Shown one piece after another: positions 1 to 8,116 of a stretch of DNA of 54,164 bases (position 1 is its first letter; every line of letters begins with the position of its first letter). The position numbers were made by a program, and so were the translations under genes. The DNA is taken from the NCBI RefSeq assembly GCF_007830735.1, contig NZ_VLLN01000027.1, positions 1-54,164 on the forward strand, written 5' to 3'. Source of the DNA: Geobacter argillaceus. Lineage in GTDB: Bacteria; Desulfobacterota; Desulfuromonadia; Geobacterales; DSM-12255. Below the pieces are notes generated by a model that saw only the letters and a program-made list of their open reading frames with translations, did not search any database and was not told the origin of the DNA.

Positions 1-16
1 TGGTGAGTGCGCCCAT
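1..16 (-). CDS. Start of an unidentified gene cut by the window edge
   Basis: Only the first five codons (Met-Gly-Ala-Leu-Thr) are inside the window, so no function can be given. The start is credible because AGGAGG lies 8 bases upstream of the ATG on the minus strand (positions 25-30) and a strong promoter precedes it. The gene is divergent from the frameshifted gene beginning at 180. Confidence 0.6.
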
Positions 17-37
17 GAATAATACCTCCTGTATTTA

Positions 38-66
38 ACTATAGCGTTATGGTGTTGTAACGTCAA
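38..66 (-). promoter_or_regulatory. Sigma70-type promoter of the left-edge gene
   Basis: On the minus strand TTGACG (61-66) and TATAGT (38-43) are separated by exactly 17 bases. The Shine-Dalgarno of the left-edge gene follows within 10 bases of the -10 box, so the leader is very short. Confidence 0.6.
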
Positions 67-179
67 AACGTTTGTTTTGAGGAGGGATCGGATTGCACGG
101 GAAGAGGTAGTGGAGGTAAGACTTTCTGACTTCCTGGGACGGAGCGCAAATGGGGTCTCACCTTGAAATGGGAGCAAAC

Positions 180-786
180 ATGAAAAAAGTTGTCTTCCTT
201 TGTTTCGCAATGTTCCTGGCAGCAGGACAGCTTCATGCCGCCGACCAGAAGGTAATGGGCGAGTCGCCTTCTGCCGAGGCCCCGGTGCTGACCCTTGGTG
301 ATACCTGGACCATTGACGGCTGGCAGTTCGAATCACCCTTTACTTCAACGTTCATTGGTGAAGAGAGCGGACTGTTGGTATTCGACATCGGCAAGGGCGG
401 AAAGCGCTACAAGTCAAAAGATCACAACTCGGTCAAGGATATCAAGAACGGAGAAGTCAAAAACACCCGGATACCCGACATGGGGTTTCTCCGCTCTCCC
501 TTATCCATTGGTAAAAATTGGACACATCCTTATCAGAACGACGGCATCCCCAGAACTGCCAACTATCGGGTCATTGCATATGAAAAAGTCACTGTCCGGG
601 CGGGGACCTTCGATGCCCCGTGTTGAAGGATTGGATAAGCGGGATGACAAAAACTACGGCATAGACGTGACCATCTGGTACGCCCCTTCGGTCAAAACGA
701 TTGTGAAGCTGAAGGGTGAGGATCAGTACAGCCACAATACTGTGAAGGGATGGAAATGGGAATTGGTGTCGTTTGAATTGAAGTAG
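180..786 (+). pseudogene. Secreted hypothetical protein, frameshifted
   Basis: The reading frame starts at ATG 180 (GGGAG 5 bases upstream) with a clear signal peptide, MKK then a hydrophobic stretch ending AA..LHA. Frame one runs to a TGA at 624-626, ending in VTVRAGTFDA-PC. The plus-one frame continues without gap as RVEGLDKRDDKNYGID to a stop at 784-786. The join reads as AGTFDA-RVEG. Inserting TT after GCC at 615-617 would give GCC TTC CGT, that is DAFRVEG, a normal-looking continuation, so a two-base deletion is the simplest explanation. It may be a real inactivating mutation or a sequencing error. The product would be about 200 residues and periplasmic or exported; the family is not recognised beyond the AGTF(D)AFRVE-type motif common in secreted beta-strand proteins. 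Confidence 0.6.
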
Positions 787-940
787 ACCTGAAGGCAGAA
801 GAGTGCTGTCACTTCCCCCCTCCAGCCTCTCGACCCGTTCGAGGGGCTCCATCACCAGGGCCACGGCATCGAAGTTGAGATGCAGGTCGCGCCTGCGCCA
901 CAATGCCTGTAGAAAACCAGAAACAACAGCCGAATAAATC

Positions 941-969
941 TTGTTTTTCACAGTGGGTTGTGCTAAAAA
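941..969 (+). promoter_or_regulatory. Candidate promoter of the rpsF operon
   Basis: TTGTTT (941-946) and TAAAAA (964-969) are 17 bases apart in an AT-rich patch 85 bases before rpsF. The two boxes are imperfect, so this is a prediction from spacing and position only. Confidence 0.4.
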
Positions 970-985
970 TTCCAATTTCCACGAA

Positions 986-1030
986 GCCGCAGCGATGCGG
1001 CATCTCCTTGCTCCGGGCCGGACCCGGGGC
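986..1030 (+). promoter_or_regulatory. Candidate S6:S18-binding leader of rpsF
   Basis: Two hairpins lie just before the rpsF Shine-Dalgarno. The first pairs GCCGCA (986-991) with TGCGGC (996-1001) around a GCGA loop. The second pairs 1010-1017 with 1023-1030 (eight pairs, one G-U) around the loop CCGGA. Many bacterial rpsF leaders carry a hairpin exposing CCG that is bound by the S6:S18 complex for autoregulation; the CCG here sits in the loop of the second hairpin. The assignment is by motif and place, not by covariance. Confidence 0.45.
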
Positions 1031-1054
1031 TACAAATCCGCGAGGAGGATGTTT

Positions 1055-1432
1055 ATGAGCAGGATGTACGAGACGATTTACATCGTCAAGCCGGAACTGG
1101 TCGATGAGGAGAGCAAGGCCCTCAGCACCAAGGTTCAGGAGATTATCACCAGCCTGAAGGGCGACATCAAGCGCCTTGAGGACTGGGGTGTGCGCAAGCT
1201 GGCCTACCCGATCCAGAAGCTTGCCCGCGGTCGCTACATGTATCTCCGCTTTGACGGCGAAGCAACCATGGTTGCCGAACTGGAGCGGCGTCTGAGGATT
1301 GACGACCGGGTCATTCGCTACCAGACCGTCAAACTGGAGAAGGATGTGACCCCGGCTGCCCCGGCAGTTCAGGCCCCTGCGCCTGCCGAGCCGGCTGCCG
1401 AAGCCGTAGCTGCCCCGGCAGAGAACGAATAA
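1055..1432 (+). CDS. rpsF: 30S ribosomal protein S6
   Basis: This is S6 of the small subunit, which pairs with S18 on the 16S rRNA central domain. The body MYETIYIVKPELVDEE and the later KLAYPIQK..RGRYMYLRF segment are diagnostic. The product is 125 residues, longer than the usual 95-110 because of an alanine/proline/glutamate tail from about residue 98; such tails are common in S6. ATG 1055 was chosen because GAGGAGG (1042-1048) is 6 bases away; the in-frame ATG at 1049 is too close to it. It is the first gene of rpsF-rpsR-DUF2232-rplI. Confidence 0.97.
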   Translation: MSRMYETIYIVKPELVDEESKALSTKVQEIITSLKGDIKRLEDWGVRKLAYPIQKLARGRYMYLRFDGEATMVAELERRLRIDDRVIRYQTVKLEKDVTPAAPAVQAPAPAEPAAEAVAAPAENE

Positions 1433-1447
1433 GGGAGGTGACCAGTC

Positions 1448-1753
1448 ATGAGTGAAGAGAGAACCGAAAGACCCGAAAGACCGGAAAGACCGGCTGGCCA
1501 GCGCCCGTCGGGCCCCCGGAAGAAGAGACCGTTCCAGCGGCGGAAGGTATGCCGTTTCTGCGCCGATAAGCAGGCAACCATCGATTACAAGGATCCCCGG
1601 ACCCTCCGCTATTTCATCACCGAGCGGGGCAAGATCGTGCCGCGCCGTATCTCCGGTAACTGCTCCGCCCACCAGCGGGAGATCACCGAGGCGATCAAGC
1701 GGGCTCGCAATATCGCGCTGCTGCCGATTGCCAGCGCCCACGTCATGCCCTAA
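1448..1753 (+). CDS. rpsR: 30S ribosomal protein S18
   Basis: S18 binds with S6 in the 30S platform. The conserved core [16 protein letters not shown] and [16 protein letters not shown] is intact, followed by the basic helix [17 protein letters not shown]. The N-terminus is extended by about 28 residues rich in Arg, Glu and Pro with repeated ERPERP units. CRFC retains the two cysteines typical of zinc-binding forms of S18. A good GGGAGGTG Shine-Dalgarno lies 8 bases before the ATG, and the gene follows rpsF by 15 bases. Confidence 0.97.
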   Translation: MSEERTERPERPERPAGQRPSGPRKKRPFQRRKVCRFCADKQATIDYKDPRTLRYFITERGKIVPRRISGNCSAHQREITEAIKRARNIALLPIASAHVMP

Positions 1754-1759
1754 CCACAA

Positions 1760-2713
1760 ATGGGTCTGATGAAGCATCCCGGTGCTGGGATATGGCTTGA
1801 TCTGGGCAAGGGGAGCTGCGGCACCCTTGCCCTGTTTCTCGTCTATCTCTCGGTGCCGGTGGCCGGCTTGCTGCCCGGAATATTTGTCCCCTTACCGGCG
1901 ATGTTCTATGCAGTGAAGCACGGCTCGAAGCTCGGGGCAGGCATCGTCCTTATCAGCGCGGCGGCCCTGGCCGTCGTTGTTGACCCTGGCTCCAGTCTCA
2001 TCTACCTGTTCCAGGACGGTCTGCTTTCCCTGCTCCTGCCGCCATTGCTCGGGTCGGGAAAAGGGGTGAGTCGGGCACTGATGCTTGCGGTGACTGCCAC
2101 TTTCGTTGCCATACTGCTGGCTGCCATCGTCTACGGCGTGACAACCGGCATCGATCTCCAGACCCAACTGGTGAAGGGGATCGAAAAGAGCGTCAGCCAG
2201 ACCATCGCTCTCTATCAGCAGAGCGGGGTTACGGGAGATGACCTGGCAACGCTGCGTCAGGCGATGCAGCAGGGGGGGGCGCTGATCGCCCGGATCTTTC
2301 CTGCCATGGCCCTGGTGAGCCTGGCCGGCATCGCCGGGCTCAATGTGTTTGCTGTGAACCGGCTCCGGACGCGTCTGCCGAACCTGCCGGAGTTTGGCGA
2401 CTTCCGTCAGTTCAAGAATCCGGACCTGCTGGTCTGGATACTGATTGCAGCCGGTTTTGCCCTCCTGGTACCGAGTGAGGCGGTTCACCGGGTGGCCCTC
2501 AATATCCTGGTTGTCACCCTGTTCGCCTATCTCCTCCAGGGGATGGCGATCGTGCAGTACCTGCTGGGACGCTTCGTTGTCCCGGCTGCCATGCGGTTTT
2601 TACTCTATTTTTTCCTGGTGCTGCAACCCTACCTGCTGATCGGGGTTGCCGTGCTGGGAGTATTCGACCTGTGGGGAAATTTTCGTACCCCGCGGCGTCC
2701 AGAAAACCTGTAA
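1760..2713 (+). CDS. DUF2232 (YybS-like) membrane protein
   Basis: A 317-residue integral membrane protein with about eight hydrophobic segments and very few charged residues between them. In many bacteria a DUF2232/YybS protein lies between rpsR and rplI, exactly as here, and this synteny is the main basis for the name. The molecular role is unknown. It begins 6 bases after the rpsR stop with no good Shine-Dalgarno, so it is probably translated by coupling; ATG 1769 is an alternative start. Confidence 0.8.
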   Translation: MGLMKHPGAGIWLDLGKGSCGTLALFLVYLSVPVAGLLPGIFVPLPAMFYAVKHGSKLGAGIVLISAAALAVVVDPGSSLIYLFQDGLLSLLLPPLLGSGKGVSRALMLAVTATFVAILLAAIVYGVTTGIDLQTQLVKGIEKSVSQTIALYQQSGVTGDDLATLRQAMQQGGALIARIFPAMALVSLAGIAGLNVFAVNRLRTRLPNLPEFGDFRQFKNPDLLVWILIAAGFALLVPSEAVHRVALNILVVTLFAYLLQGMAIVQYLLGRFVVPAAMRFLLYFFLVLQPYLLIGVAVLGVFDLWGNFRTPRRPENL

Positions 2714-2732
2714 ACAGGCTAGGAGGAATGAC

Positions 2733-3176
2733 ATGAAGGTAATTCTCAAGGAAAATCTGGAAAATCTCGGCCACATCGGCGAAGTCGTCAAGGTGGCCCC
2801 CGGTTACGCCCGCAACTTCCTGATTCCCAAGGGGCTGGCCATCGAGGCGAACGAGCGGAACACCAAGGCCATGGAACATGCCCGCCGTCACCTGGAGTAC
2901 AAGCGGAGCAAGACCCTGGAACTGGCCAAGCAGCTGGCTGCCAGGATCGAGGCACTGGCCCTCAGCGTCGCCCACCAGGCCGGCGAGGAAGGGAAGCTGT
3001 TCGGCGCCGTCACCAATATGGAGCTGGCCGAACTGCTCAAGGCCAAAGGGTTCGATATCGATCGGAAGAAGATCGTGCTGGCCGAGCCGATCAAGCATGT
3101 GGGCGAGTTCACCGCCATTGTGAAGATCCAGTCCGATGTGAGCGCCACCCTGAAGGTGACGGTCACCGCCGCCTAA
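2733..3176 (+). CDS. rplI: 50S ribosomal protein L9
   Basis: L9 binds 23S rRNA at the base of the L1 stalk and helps hold reading frame. The N-terminal domain MKVILKENLENLGHIG..VKVAPGYARNFLIPKGLA is canonical; a long helix follows and the C-terminal domain (GKLFGAVTNMELAELLKAKG) ends at residue 147, the normal length. AGGAGG is 6-7 bases before ATG 2733, which fixes the start. It is the last gene of the operon and is followed by a terminator. Confidence 0.97.
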   Translation: MKVILKENLENLGHIGEVVKVAPGYARNFLIPKGLAIEANERNTKAMEHARRHLEYKRSKTLELAKQLAARIEALALSVAHQAGEEGKLFGAVTNMELAELLKAKGFDIDRKKIVLAEPIKHVGEFTAIVKIQSDVSATLKVTVTAA

Positions 3177-3195
3177 GCTGGACGGCACGAAGGAC

Positions 3196-3231
3196 AAGCC
3201 GGCGTGGAGAGCATCCGCGCCGGCTTTTTTG
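3196..3231 (+). terminator. Intrinsic terminator of the rpsF-rplI operon
   Basis: GCCGGCG (3198-3204) pairs with CGCCGGC (3218-3224), loop of 13, followed by six T residues (3225-3230). Confidence 0.9.
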
Positions 3232-3293
3232 TACGCAAATGCCTGTGGAAGCCGCTTGGATAAGCGGCGGCTCCCCTTACAGAGGACACGAAC

Positions 3294-3674
3294 ATGATCA
3301 ACATAGATTTCACCAAGATGAACGGCCTGATTCCTGCCGTGATCCAGGATCACGCGACCGGCGACGTGCTGATGGTCGCATTCATGGACGAGAAGACCCT
3401 CAACCTGACCCTGGAGAGCGGCAAGACCTGGTTCTTCAGCCGGAGCCGGAACAAGTACTGGATGAAAGGTGAGGAGTCGGGCAACACCCAGGAGGTCGTG
3501 GAGGTCTACACCGACTGCGACGCCGACTCGGTGGTCATCCGGGTGAAGCAGAACGGCCCGGCTGCCTGCCATACCGGCAACCGGAGCTGCTTTTACGTCA
3601 AGTGGGAGAACGGCCAGTGGGTCGAGCATTCAAACCCATTGTTCGATCCGGACAAGGTCTACAAAAAGTCGTAA
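3294..3674 (+). CDS. hisI: Phosphoribosyl-AMP cyclohydrolase
   Basis: HisI hydrolyses PR-AMP to ProFAR, the third step of histidine synthesis, in the cytoplasm. At 126 residues it is the monofunctional form, with no HisE domain. Signature segments are TGDVLMVAFMDE, SRSRNKYWMKGEESGN, the metal-binding DCDAD, and ACHTGNRSCFY with the zinc cysteines. A GAGG Shine-Dalgarno lies before the ATG. It is followed by hisG after 59 bases, so the two are probably co-transcribed; the rest of the his pathway is elsewhere. Confidence 0.96.
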   Translation: MINIDFTKMNGLIPAVIQDHATGDVLMVAFMDEKTLNLTLESGKTWFFSRSRNKYWMKGEESGNTQEVVEVYTDCDADSVVIRVKQNGPAACHTGNRSCFYVKWENGQWVEHSNPLFDPDKVYKKS

Positions 3675-3733
3675 AAACCATCCCTACATGCAACGCGCAG
3701 GTTGGGAACACATTTCATTGATACGAGGTTCGC

Positions 3734-4609
3734 ATGAGTAATCTACTCAAGTTCGGCATCCCCAAGGGGAGCCTGGAAGAGGCTACAGTAGACCTGTTCA
3801 AGCAGGCCGGCTGGCAGGTGGGGATTTCGTCCCGCAGCTACTTTCCCACCGTGGACGATGACGAGATGAACTGCAAGCTGATCCGGCCCCAGGAGATGGG
3901 CAAGTACGTTGAGCGCGGCACCATTGATGTGGGGATCGCCGGTCGTGACTGGATACGCGAGAATGACTCGGACGTGGTAGAGGTCTGCGAGATGGTCTAC
4001 TCCAAGGTCTCCCGCCGCCCGGTCCGCTGGGTCCTGGTCGTGGCCCGGGATTCCAAGGTGCAGAAGCCCGAGGATCTACACGGCGCCACCATCTCCACGG
4101 AACTGGTCGGCTTCACCAAGCGTTACTTTGCCGATCGTAACATCCCGGTGACCGTGGAGTTTTCCTGGGGAGCAACCGAGGCCAAGGTGGTCGACGGGCT
4201 GTGCGACGCTATTGTCGAGGTGACCGAGACCGGCTCCACTATCCGGGCCAACAACCTGCGGATCGTCTGTGACCTGATGACTTCGGTGCCGGTGATGGTG
4301 GCCAACAAGGCTTCCTGGGAAGATCCCTGGAAGCGGGCCAAGATCCGACAGATCGCTACCCTGCTTCAGTCGGCCCTGGCGGCCGAGGGGATGGTGGGGC
4401 TCAAGATGAACGCACCCGGCGACAAGGCGGAGGCGATCACCAGGGTGCTGCCGAGTCAGAAAGCGCCTACGGTTGCCCACCTGTACAACTCCGACTGGGT
4501 CTCCATTGAGAGTATCCTGCCGGAGAAGGAAGTCCGCCGCATCGTCCCGGAACTGCTCAAGCTCGGCGCCGAGGGGATCGTGGAGTACCCGCTGAGCAAG
4601 ATCATCTGA
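3734..4609 (+). CDS. hisG: ATP phosphoribosyltransferase, long form
   Basis: HisG joins ATP and PRPP in the first, feedback-inhibited step of histidine synthesis. The length (291) and the C-terminal ACT-like regulatory domain from about residue 215 mark the long form, which needs no HisZ partner. The N-terminus [16 protein letters not shown] and the PRPP-binding region [20 protein letters not shown] are clear. CGAGG is 5 bases before the ATG. A terminator follows directly. Confidence 0.96.
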   Translation: MSNLLKFGIPKGSLEEATVDLFKQAGWQVGISSRSYFPTVDDDEMNCKLIRPQEMGKYVERGTIDVGIAGRDWIRENDSDVVEVCEMVYSKVSRRPVRWVLVVARDSKVQKPEDLHGATISTELVGFTKRYFADRNIPVTVEFSWGATEAKVVDGLCDAIVEVTETGSTIRANNLRIVCDLMTSVPVMVANKASWEDPWKRAKIRQIATLLQSALAAEGMVGLKMNAPGDKAEAITRVLPSQKAPTVAHLYNSDWVSIESILPEKEVRRIVPELLKLGAEGIVEYPLSKII

Positions 4610-4632
4610 GTCAATAGTATCATGTAGCAATT

Positions 4633-4680
4633 AAACCAGCCGCCCGGGCAAGCATTACGCTGACCGGGCGGCTGGTTTCG
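4633..4680 (+). terminator. Terminator after hisG
   Basis: A 15-bp perfect inverted repeat pairs 4633-4647 (AAACCAGCCGCCCGG) with 4664-4678, with a 16-base loop. The T tract is short (TTT) but the stem is very strong. Confidence 0.75.
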
Positions 4681-4729
4681 TTCATGGCATTTTCGGTGTT
4701 CAGGGGTAGAATGAAGCAAGGAGGTGAGG

Positions 4730-5221
4730 ATGATGTCACTCGTGTTGAGAATTGTTGTCTTGGTCATGCTGACCGCGCTGATGGCGGCCCCGACCGTTCA
4801 TGCCGCCGATGCGGATCCGGTAGCCGCCATGCCGTACCGGTATGCCGATTTCGATTTCAAGTATGCCTGGAGGACAGTGCAGGTTGATCGTGGGCTGGCT
4901 GTTGACGGGGTGTTGAAGAACGTCCGTTATGCCAGCGTGGATGACGTGGTACTGACCGTTTCGTTGCTGAACAGGGAGGGGAAGCGGCTGGCCGATGCGA
5001 CCACCTTCCCCATTCCGCAGCAGATTAAAATGGATTATTACAGTCCATTTGACCTGGTGTTGAAAAACGTTGTCCTGTCATCGGGGGATCTGCTCAGGTT
5101 TCAGATCCGCTACCGTGTTGATGAAGGGGGTAATAACAGCTTTAACTGGCTGGGCAGCTTCACGGTCGATGCTGCCACGGGGAGGTTGCTGAACGAGAAG
5201 GGCAAGATCGACAGATGGTGA
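4730..5221 (+). CDS. Secreted hypothetical protein
   Basis: About 164 residues with an N-terminal signal peptide (LRIVVLVMLTALMAAP..VHA followed by AD), so the mature protein is periplasmic or outer-membrane associated. The mature part is rich in beta-strand-like segments, for example LAVDGVLKNVRYASVDD and FDLVLKNVVLSSGDLL, which suggests an immunoglobulin-like or FxLyD-like fold, but no family is recognised with certainty. AAGGAGG (4718-4724) supports ATG 4730 or 4733; both are in frame. Confidence 0.75.
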   Translation: MMSLVLRIVVLVMLTALMAAPTVHAADADPVAAMPYRYADFDFKYAWRTVQVDRGLAVDGVLKNVRYASVDDVVLTVSLLNREGKRLADATTFPIPQQIKMDYYSPFDLVLKNVVLSSGDLLRFQIRYRVDEGGNNSFNWLGSFTVDAATGRLLNEKGKIDRW

Positions 5222-5316
5222 CAGTCTACCTCTGCCGAATGCGGTGTTGAACGAGCCGGCGCCATGTGCTACTGTCGGTGCGCTGACCAAGTGATTTTCA
5301 GGACCGGGAGGTTTTC

Positions 5317-5691
5317 GTGGCATTCAGCAAGACAAAGATGTTGGGTGGTGTTGTCGGCATCGTCTTGGCGGCGGTCGTTCTCTTTGCCGGCTATACTTGG
5401 TTTGCCCTTACCTGGAGCTATTCTACCGGTGATCGAGCCGGCTACGTCCAGAAATTCTCCAAGAAAGGGTGGCTGTGCAAGACCTGGGAAGGGGAGCTGC
5501 AGATGATCCCGGTTCCCGGCTCGACACCGGAAAAGTTCCTGTTCAGCGTCCGGGACGAGGCCGTTGCCCGGACGCTGAACGTTGCGGTTGGCAGAAAGGT
5601 CACCCTCCATTACGAGCAGCACAAGGGGGTGCCGACCAACTGTTTTGGCGAGACGGAGTATTTCGTTACCGGGATCAGGGGCGTCGAATAG
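5317..5691 (+). CDS. Conserved hypothetical protein with one N-terminal membrane segment
   Basis: A 124-residue protein with a single hydrophobic segment at about residues 9-30 and a soluble remainder outside the membrane. GDRAGYVQKFSKKGWLCKTWEGEL and the final ETEYFVTGIR look conserved; I recall similar short proteins in other proteobacteria without a known role. The start is GTG 5317, preceded by GGGAGG. Two cysteines remain in the soluble part, so a disulfide is possible. It stands alone and is followed by a terminator. Confidence 0.75.
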   Translation: MAFSKTKMLGGVVGIVLAAVVLFAGYTWFALTWSYSTGDRAGYVQKFSKKGWLCKTWEGELQMIPVPGSTPEKFLFSVRDEAVARTLNVAVGRKVTLHYEQHKGVPTNCFGETEYFVTGIRGVE

Positions 5692-5728
5692 CCTTTGAAC
5701 GGGCGTCTGTTACCGGTCTATATTTAAA

Positions 5729-5762
5729 CAACAAAACCCGCTTTAATGCGGGTTTTGTTGTT
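5729..5762. terminator. Bidirectional terminator between convergent genes
   Basis: CAACAAAACCCGC (5729-5741) pairs perfectly with GCGGGTTTTGTTG (5748-5760), loop of six. A-rich and T-rich flanks on the two sides let it serve both the plus-strand gene ending at 5691 and the minus-strand gene ending at 5797. Confidence 0.85.
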
Positions 5763-5796
5763 TCTGGGGCGTAGCGTCAGGATGACTTGAGGGTAA

Positions 5797-6048
5797 TCAA
5801 GGCGGATTGCTCGATGTGACAGTGGCAGGCTCCGGCTTGCGCGTCCTGAACAGCGATGGGTGAAATTCCCTGGTCCTGGGGACGAGTTCCTTTAGCAGTT
5901 CCCTGGCCCGAAATTCAAGGTAGCAGCCCACGATAACGCCACCTACCGAAACGGTCAGAAAGACGAGCAGACCTGCCAGGTACTGGGAACGGGCAAAGAA
6001 AAATGCGCCCAGGCAGAATGCATATATCATGGCAGCTATCGGTAACAT
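5797..6048 (-). CDS. Small membrane protein of unknown function
   Basis: An 83-residue product with two hydrophobic segments (about residues 3-20 and 24-43) and a basic cytoplasmic-looking tail with LLKELVPRTREFHPSL. No family is recognised. It runs convergent to the gene at 5317 and shares its terminator. The coding call rests on composition and membrane pattern only. Confidence 0.5.
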   Translation of the reverse strand: MLPIAAMIYAFCLGAFFFARSQYLAGLLVFLTVSVGGVIVGCYLEFRARELLKELVPRTREFHPSLFRTRKPEPATVTSSNPP

Positions 6049-6253
6049 CTCGGCCCCCGGGGAGCGGTTACGGGATCGGGTTTATAATGAGCATATGACG
6101 TGCCAACGTCGTAACATTCCGTTTCGGTTGGTGATTGCCCTTTGTGATGATGTCGACGTAAGCGCTTCTGTAAAAAAACCTGACAGATCCAGTTCGCTTT
6201 GGGCATGCCGAGAGACCAGCCATGTCAAAATTCCCGACAGCCAGGGGGGGCGA

Positions 6254-7444
6254 TCATAGCGTGAAGAAAAAGGTAGCCCCCTTGTCGACTTCTGCCTCGG
6301 CCCATATCTTTCCGCCATGGCGCTGGACGATATTCTGGGTGATTGCCAGGCCGACACCGGTACCTTCGAACTCTTTGAGGCTATGCAGCCGCTGGAAGAC
6401 GCCGAAAAGTTTATCGGCATATTTCATGTCGAACCCAATGCCGTTATCCCTCACAAAGTAGACCGTCGTGCCGTCCTGGAGGCGTGAGCCCACCTCGATC
6501 CTGGGTGCCTCCTGCCTTCTGCTGTATTTGACCGCGTTGCCGATGAGGTTTGCCAGTGCCTGGCGAAGGAGAATCGGGTCGGCAAGGCAGGGCGGCATGG
6601 GGGTTGTGACAAAGTCGATGTTTTGCCCCTCCTCGGGGGGCACCACCTCGCCATAGGCTTCCCGGGCAAGCCCTTCCAGATTCACGGTTATTTTGTTGAG
6701 CGGTTGCCGGGCCGTTCGTGACAGGGACAGGATAGAATCGATCAGCTGTTCCATATGTCCGCACCCGGCAACAATCCTCTGCAGCACCTCCCGTGCTTCT
6801 TCGTCGAGTCTGTCCGCATAGTCGCTCATGAGGATCTGGCTGAATGCGTCGATATGCCGTAGCGGTGCCCGCAGGTCGTGGGAGACGGAGTAGGCAAAGC
6901 TCTCCAGTTGAAGGTTCACCTGTTGCAGTTCTACGGTCCGCTCGATGACCCTCTGTTCCAGTTCCTGCGCCGCTCGCACCAGTTGGGACGTCCTTTGATC
7001 CACAAGGGTCTGCAGGTGCTGGCGATGGGCCTCCAGCTCCCTGCGTTGCAGGTAGAGGTCCCGGAATACCGTTACCTTGCTCCGGAGGATGACCGGTTCA
7101 ATCGGCTTGGTCATATAATCGACCGCGCCGGCGTCATACCCTTTGAACTGGTACTGGAGCTCCTTCATCCCTGCGGTAACGAAGATTATCGGGAGATGCC
7201 TGGTCTTCGGGTTAGAACGCATCAGCTCGGCGGTCTCGAAGCCGTCCATGCCGGGCATCTGGACATCCAACAGGACGAGTGCAAAATCGTGCTTCAGCGA
7301 AAGGCGAAGTGCCTCGTTCCCGGATAGCGCCCGGACCATCTCCAGATCGAGTTCATCAAGTATCCCTTCCAATGACGCAAGGTTTTCGGGCTTGTCATCT
7401 ACCAGAAGGATCAACGGTTTTGTAGGGGAGAGCAGTTCGTCCAT
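6254..7444 (-). CDS. Receiver-histidine kinase protein
   Basis: A soluble 396-residue two-component protein in which an N-terminal receiver domain (phospho-acceptor Asp60 in LVLLDVQMPGMDG, Lys in MTKP) is fused through a coiled coil (about 130-180) to a kinase. His189 in SVSHDLRAPLRHID is the phosphorylated histidine; NLIGNAVKYS, VRDNGIGFD and GTGVGLAI form the ATP-binding site. No membrane segment is present, so input comes through the receiver, probably from the large hybrid kinase upstream. AAGGAG is 5 bases before the ATG. It is the last gene of the kinase-cheR-cheB-kinase operon. The output partner is not in the window. Confidence 0.93.
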   Translation of the reverse strand: MDELLSPTKPLILLVDDKPENLASLEGILDELDLEMVRALSGNEALRLSLKHDFALVLLDVQMPGMDGFETAELMRSNPKTRHLPIIFVTAGMKELQYQFKGYDAGAVDYMTKPIEPVILRSKVTVFRDLYLQRRELEAHRQHLQTLVDQRTSQLVRAAQELEQRVIERTVELQQVNLQLESFAYSVSHDLRAPLRHIDAFSQILMSDYADRLDEEAREVLQRIVAGCGHMEQLIDSILSLSRTARQPLNKITVNLEGLAREAYGEVVPPEEGQNIDFVTTPMPPCLADPILLRQALANLIGNAVKYSRRQEAPRIEVGSRLQDGTTVYFVRDNGIGFDMKYADKLFGVFQRLHSLKEFEGTGVGLAITQNIVQRHGGKIWAEAEVDKGATFFFTL

Positions 7445-7485
7445 CTTTTCTCCTTAATCCACGTTGCACTCAACATGACACCAAC

Positions 7486-7535
7486 GTAGGGGCAGACCCA
7501 TGAAAACCAGGGCGCACACACGGGTGCGCCCCTAC
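7486..7535. repeat. Palindromic intergenic repeat, GTAGGGGCG family
   Basis: The element opens with GTAGGGGC and closes with GCGCCCCTAC, with an internal GGGCGCAC/GTGCGCCC hairpin. Its right end supplies the TAG stop codon of cheB (7532-7534). It belongs to the same family as the elements at 26508, 28569, 29802 and 30657. Confidence 0.8.
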
Positions 7536-8116
7536 AAACATGCCAGCCTGACCAGTAAGGGTGCAATTTCCGCGAGTTGCACGATGTAGTCCGGAGAGAC
7601 TGTTTCGATGGCACTCTTTGGCATTGGGTCGGCCTCGGCTGTTGCCGGGTCCTGCACCACCGTGACCCCTCCGGCCTCCTTTATTCGTTTCAGTCCATTG
7701 CTCCCGTCCGAGCCGGCACCTGTCATCACGACTCCGATCAGGGCCGAGCCGAAGGCGTCGGCAGCGGACTCGAACAGCACGTCCACCGACGGTCGGGCAA
7801 ACCGTACCGGAGGGTCCACCGATAGTGACAGGGTTGCATCCCTCTCCACCTGAAGATGATAGTTGGGAGGGGCAAGGTAAACGGTCCCGGCTGCAGCCTC
7901 CTCCAGTTCATCCGCTTCCTTGACCCTGATCCCGCACAGGTCGTCCAGAAGCAGCGCCAGCCCGTTATCCGCCTCCTGCGAGATATGTGCTACAACCATG
8001 ACCGGCAGGGGGAAATCCTTGGGGAGGCCGCCCAGCATCAGCTTCAGCGCCTCTACCCCGCCGGTCGACACGCCGGCGACGACCGCCCTGAATCTTCCCG
8101 GTCTATTCCTGGCCAT
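7532..8116 (-). CDS. cheB: CheB-type protein-glutamate methylesterase without receiver
   Basis: The 194-residue product is the catalytic CheB domain alone. The catalytic triad is visible: Ser17 (GVSTGG), His44 (VVAHIS) and Asp137 (TGAGSDGS). Family members remove methyl groups from, or deamidate, chemoreceptor glutamates. The usual N-terminal receiver is absent, so activity is not controlled by CheA phosphorylation within this chain. It overlaps cheR by 14 bases, and the neighbours are kinases rather than cheA/cheW, so the target may be a signalling cluster other than flagellar chemotaxis. The last codons and the stop lie at a repeat element. Confidence 0.92.
   Translation of the reverse strand: MARNRPGRFRAVVAGVSTGGVEALKLMLGGLPKDFPLPVMVVAHISQEADNGLALLLDDLCGIRVKEADELEEAAAGTVYLAPPNYHLQVERDATLSLSVDPPVRFARPSVDVLFESAADAFGSALIGVVMTGAGSDGSNGLKRIKEAGGVTVVQDPATAEADPMPKSAIETVSPDYIVQLAEIAPLLVRLACL

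Noticed and set aside
589-975. Minus-strand frame with LHLNFDAVALVMEPLERVERLEGG
   Set aside because: It overlaps the frameshifted gene and the rpsF promoter, has no Shine-Dalgarno and no family match; at most a gene remnant.
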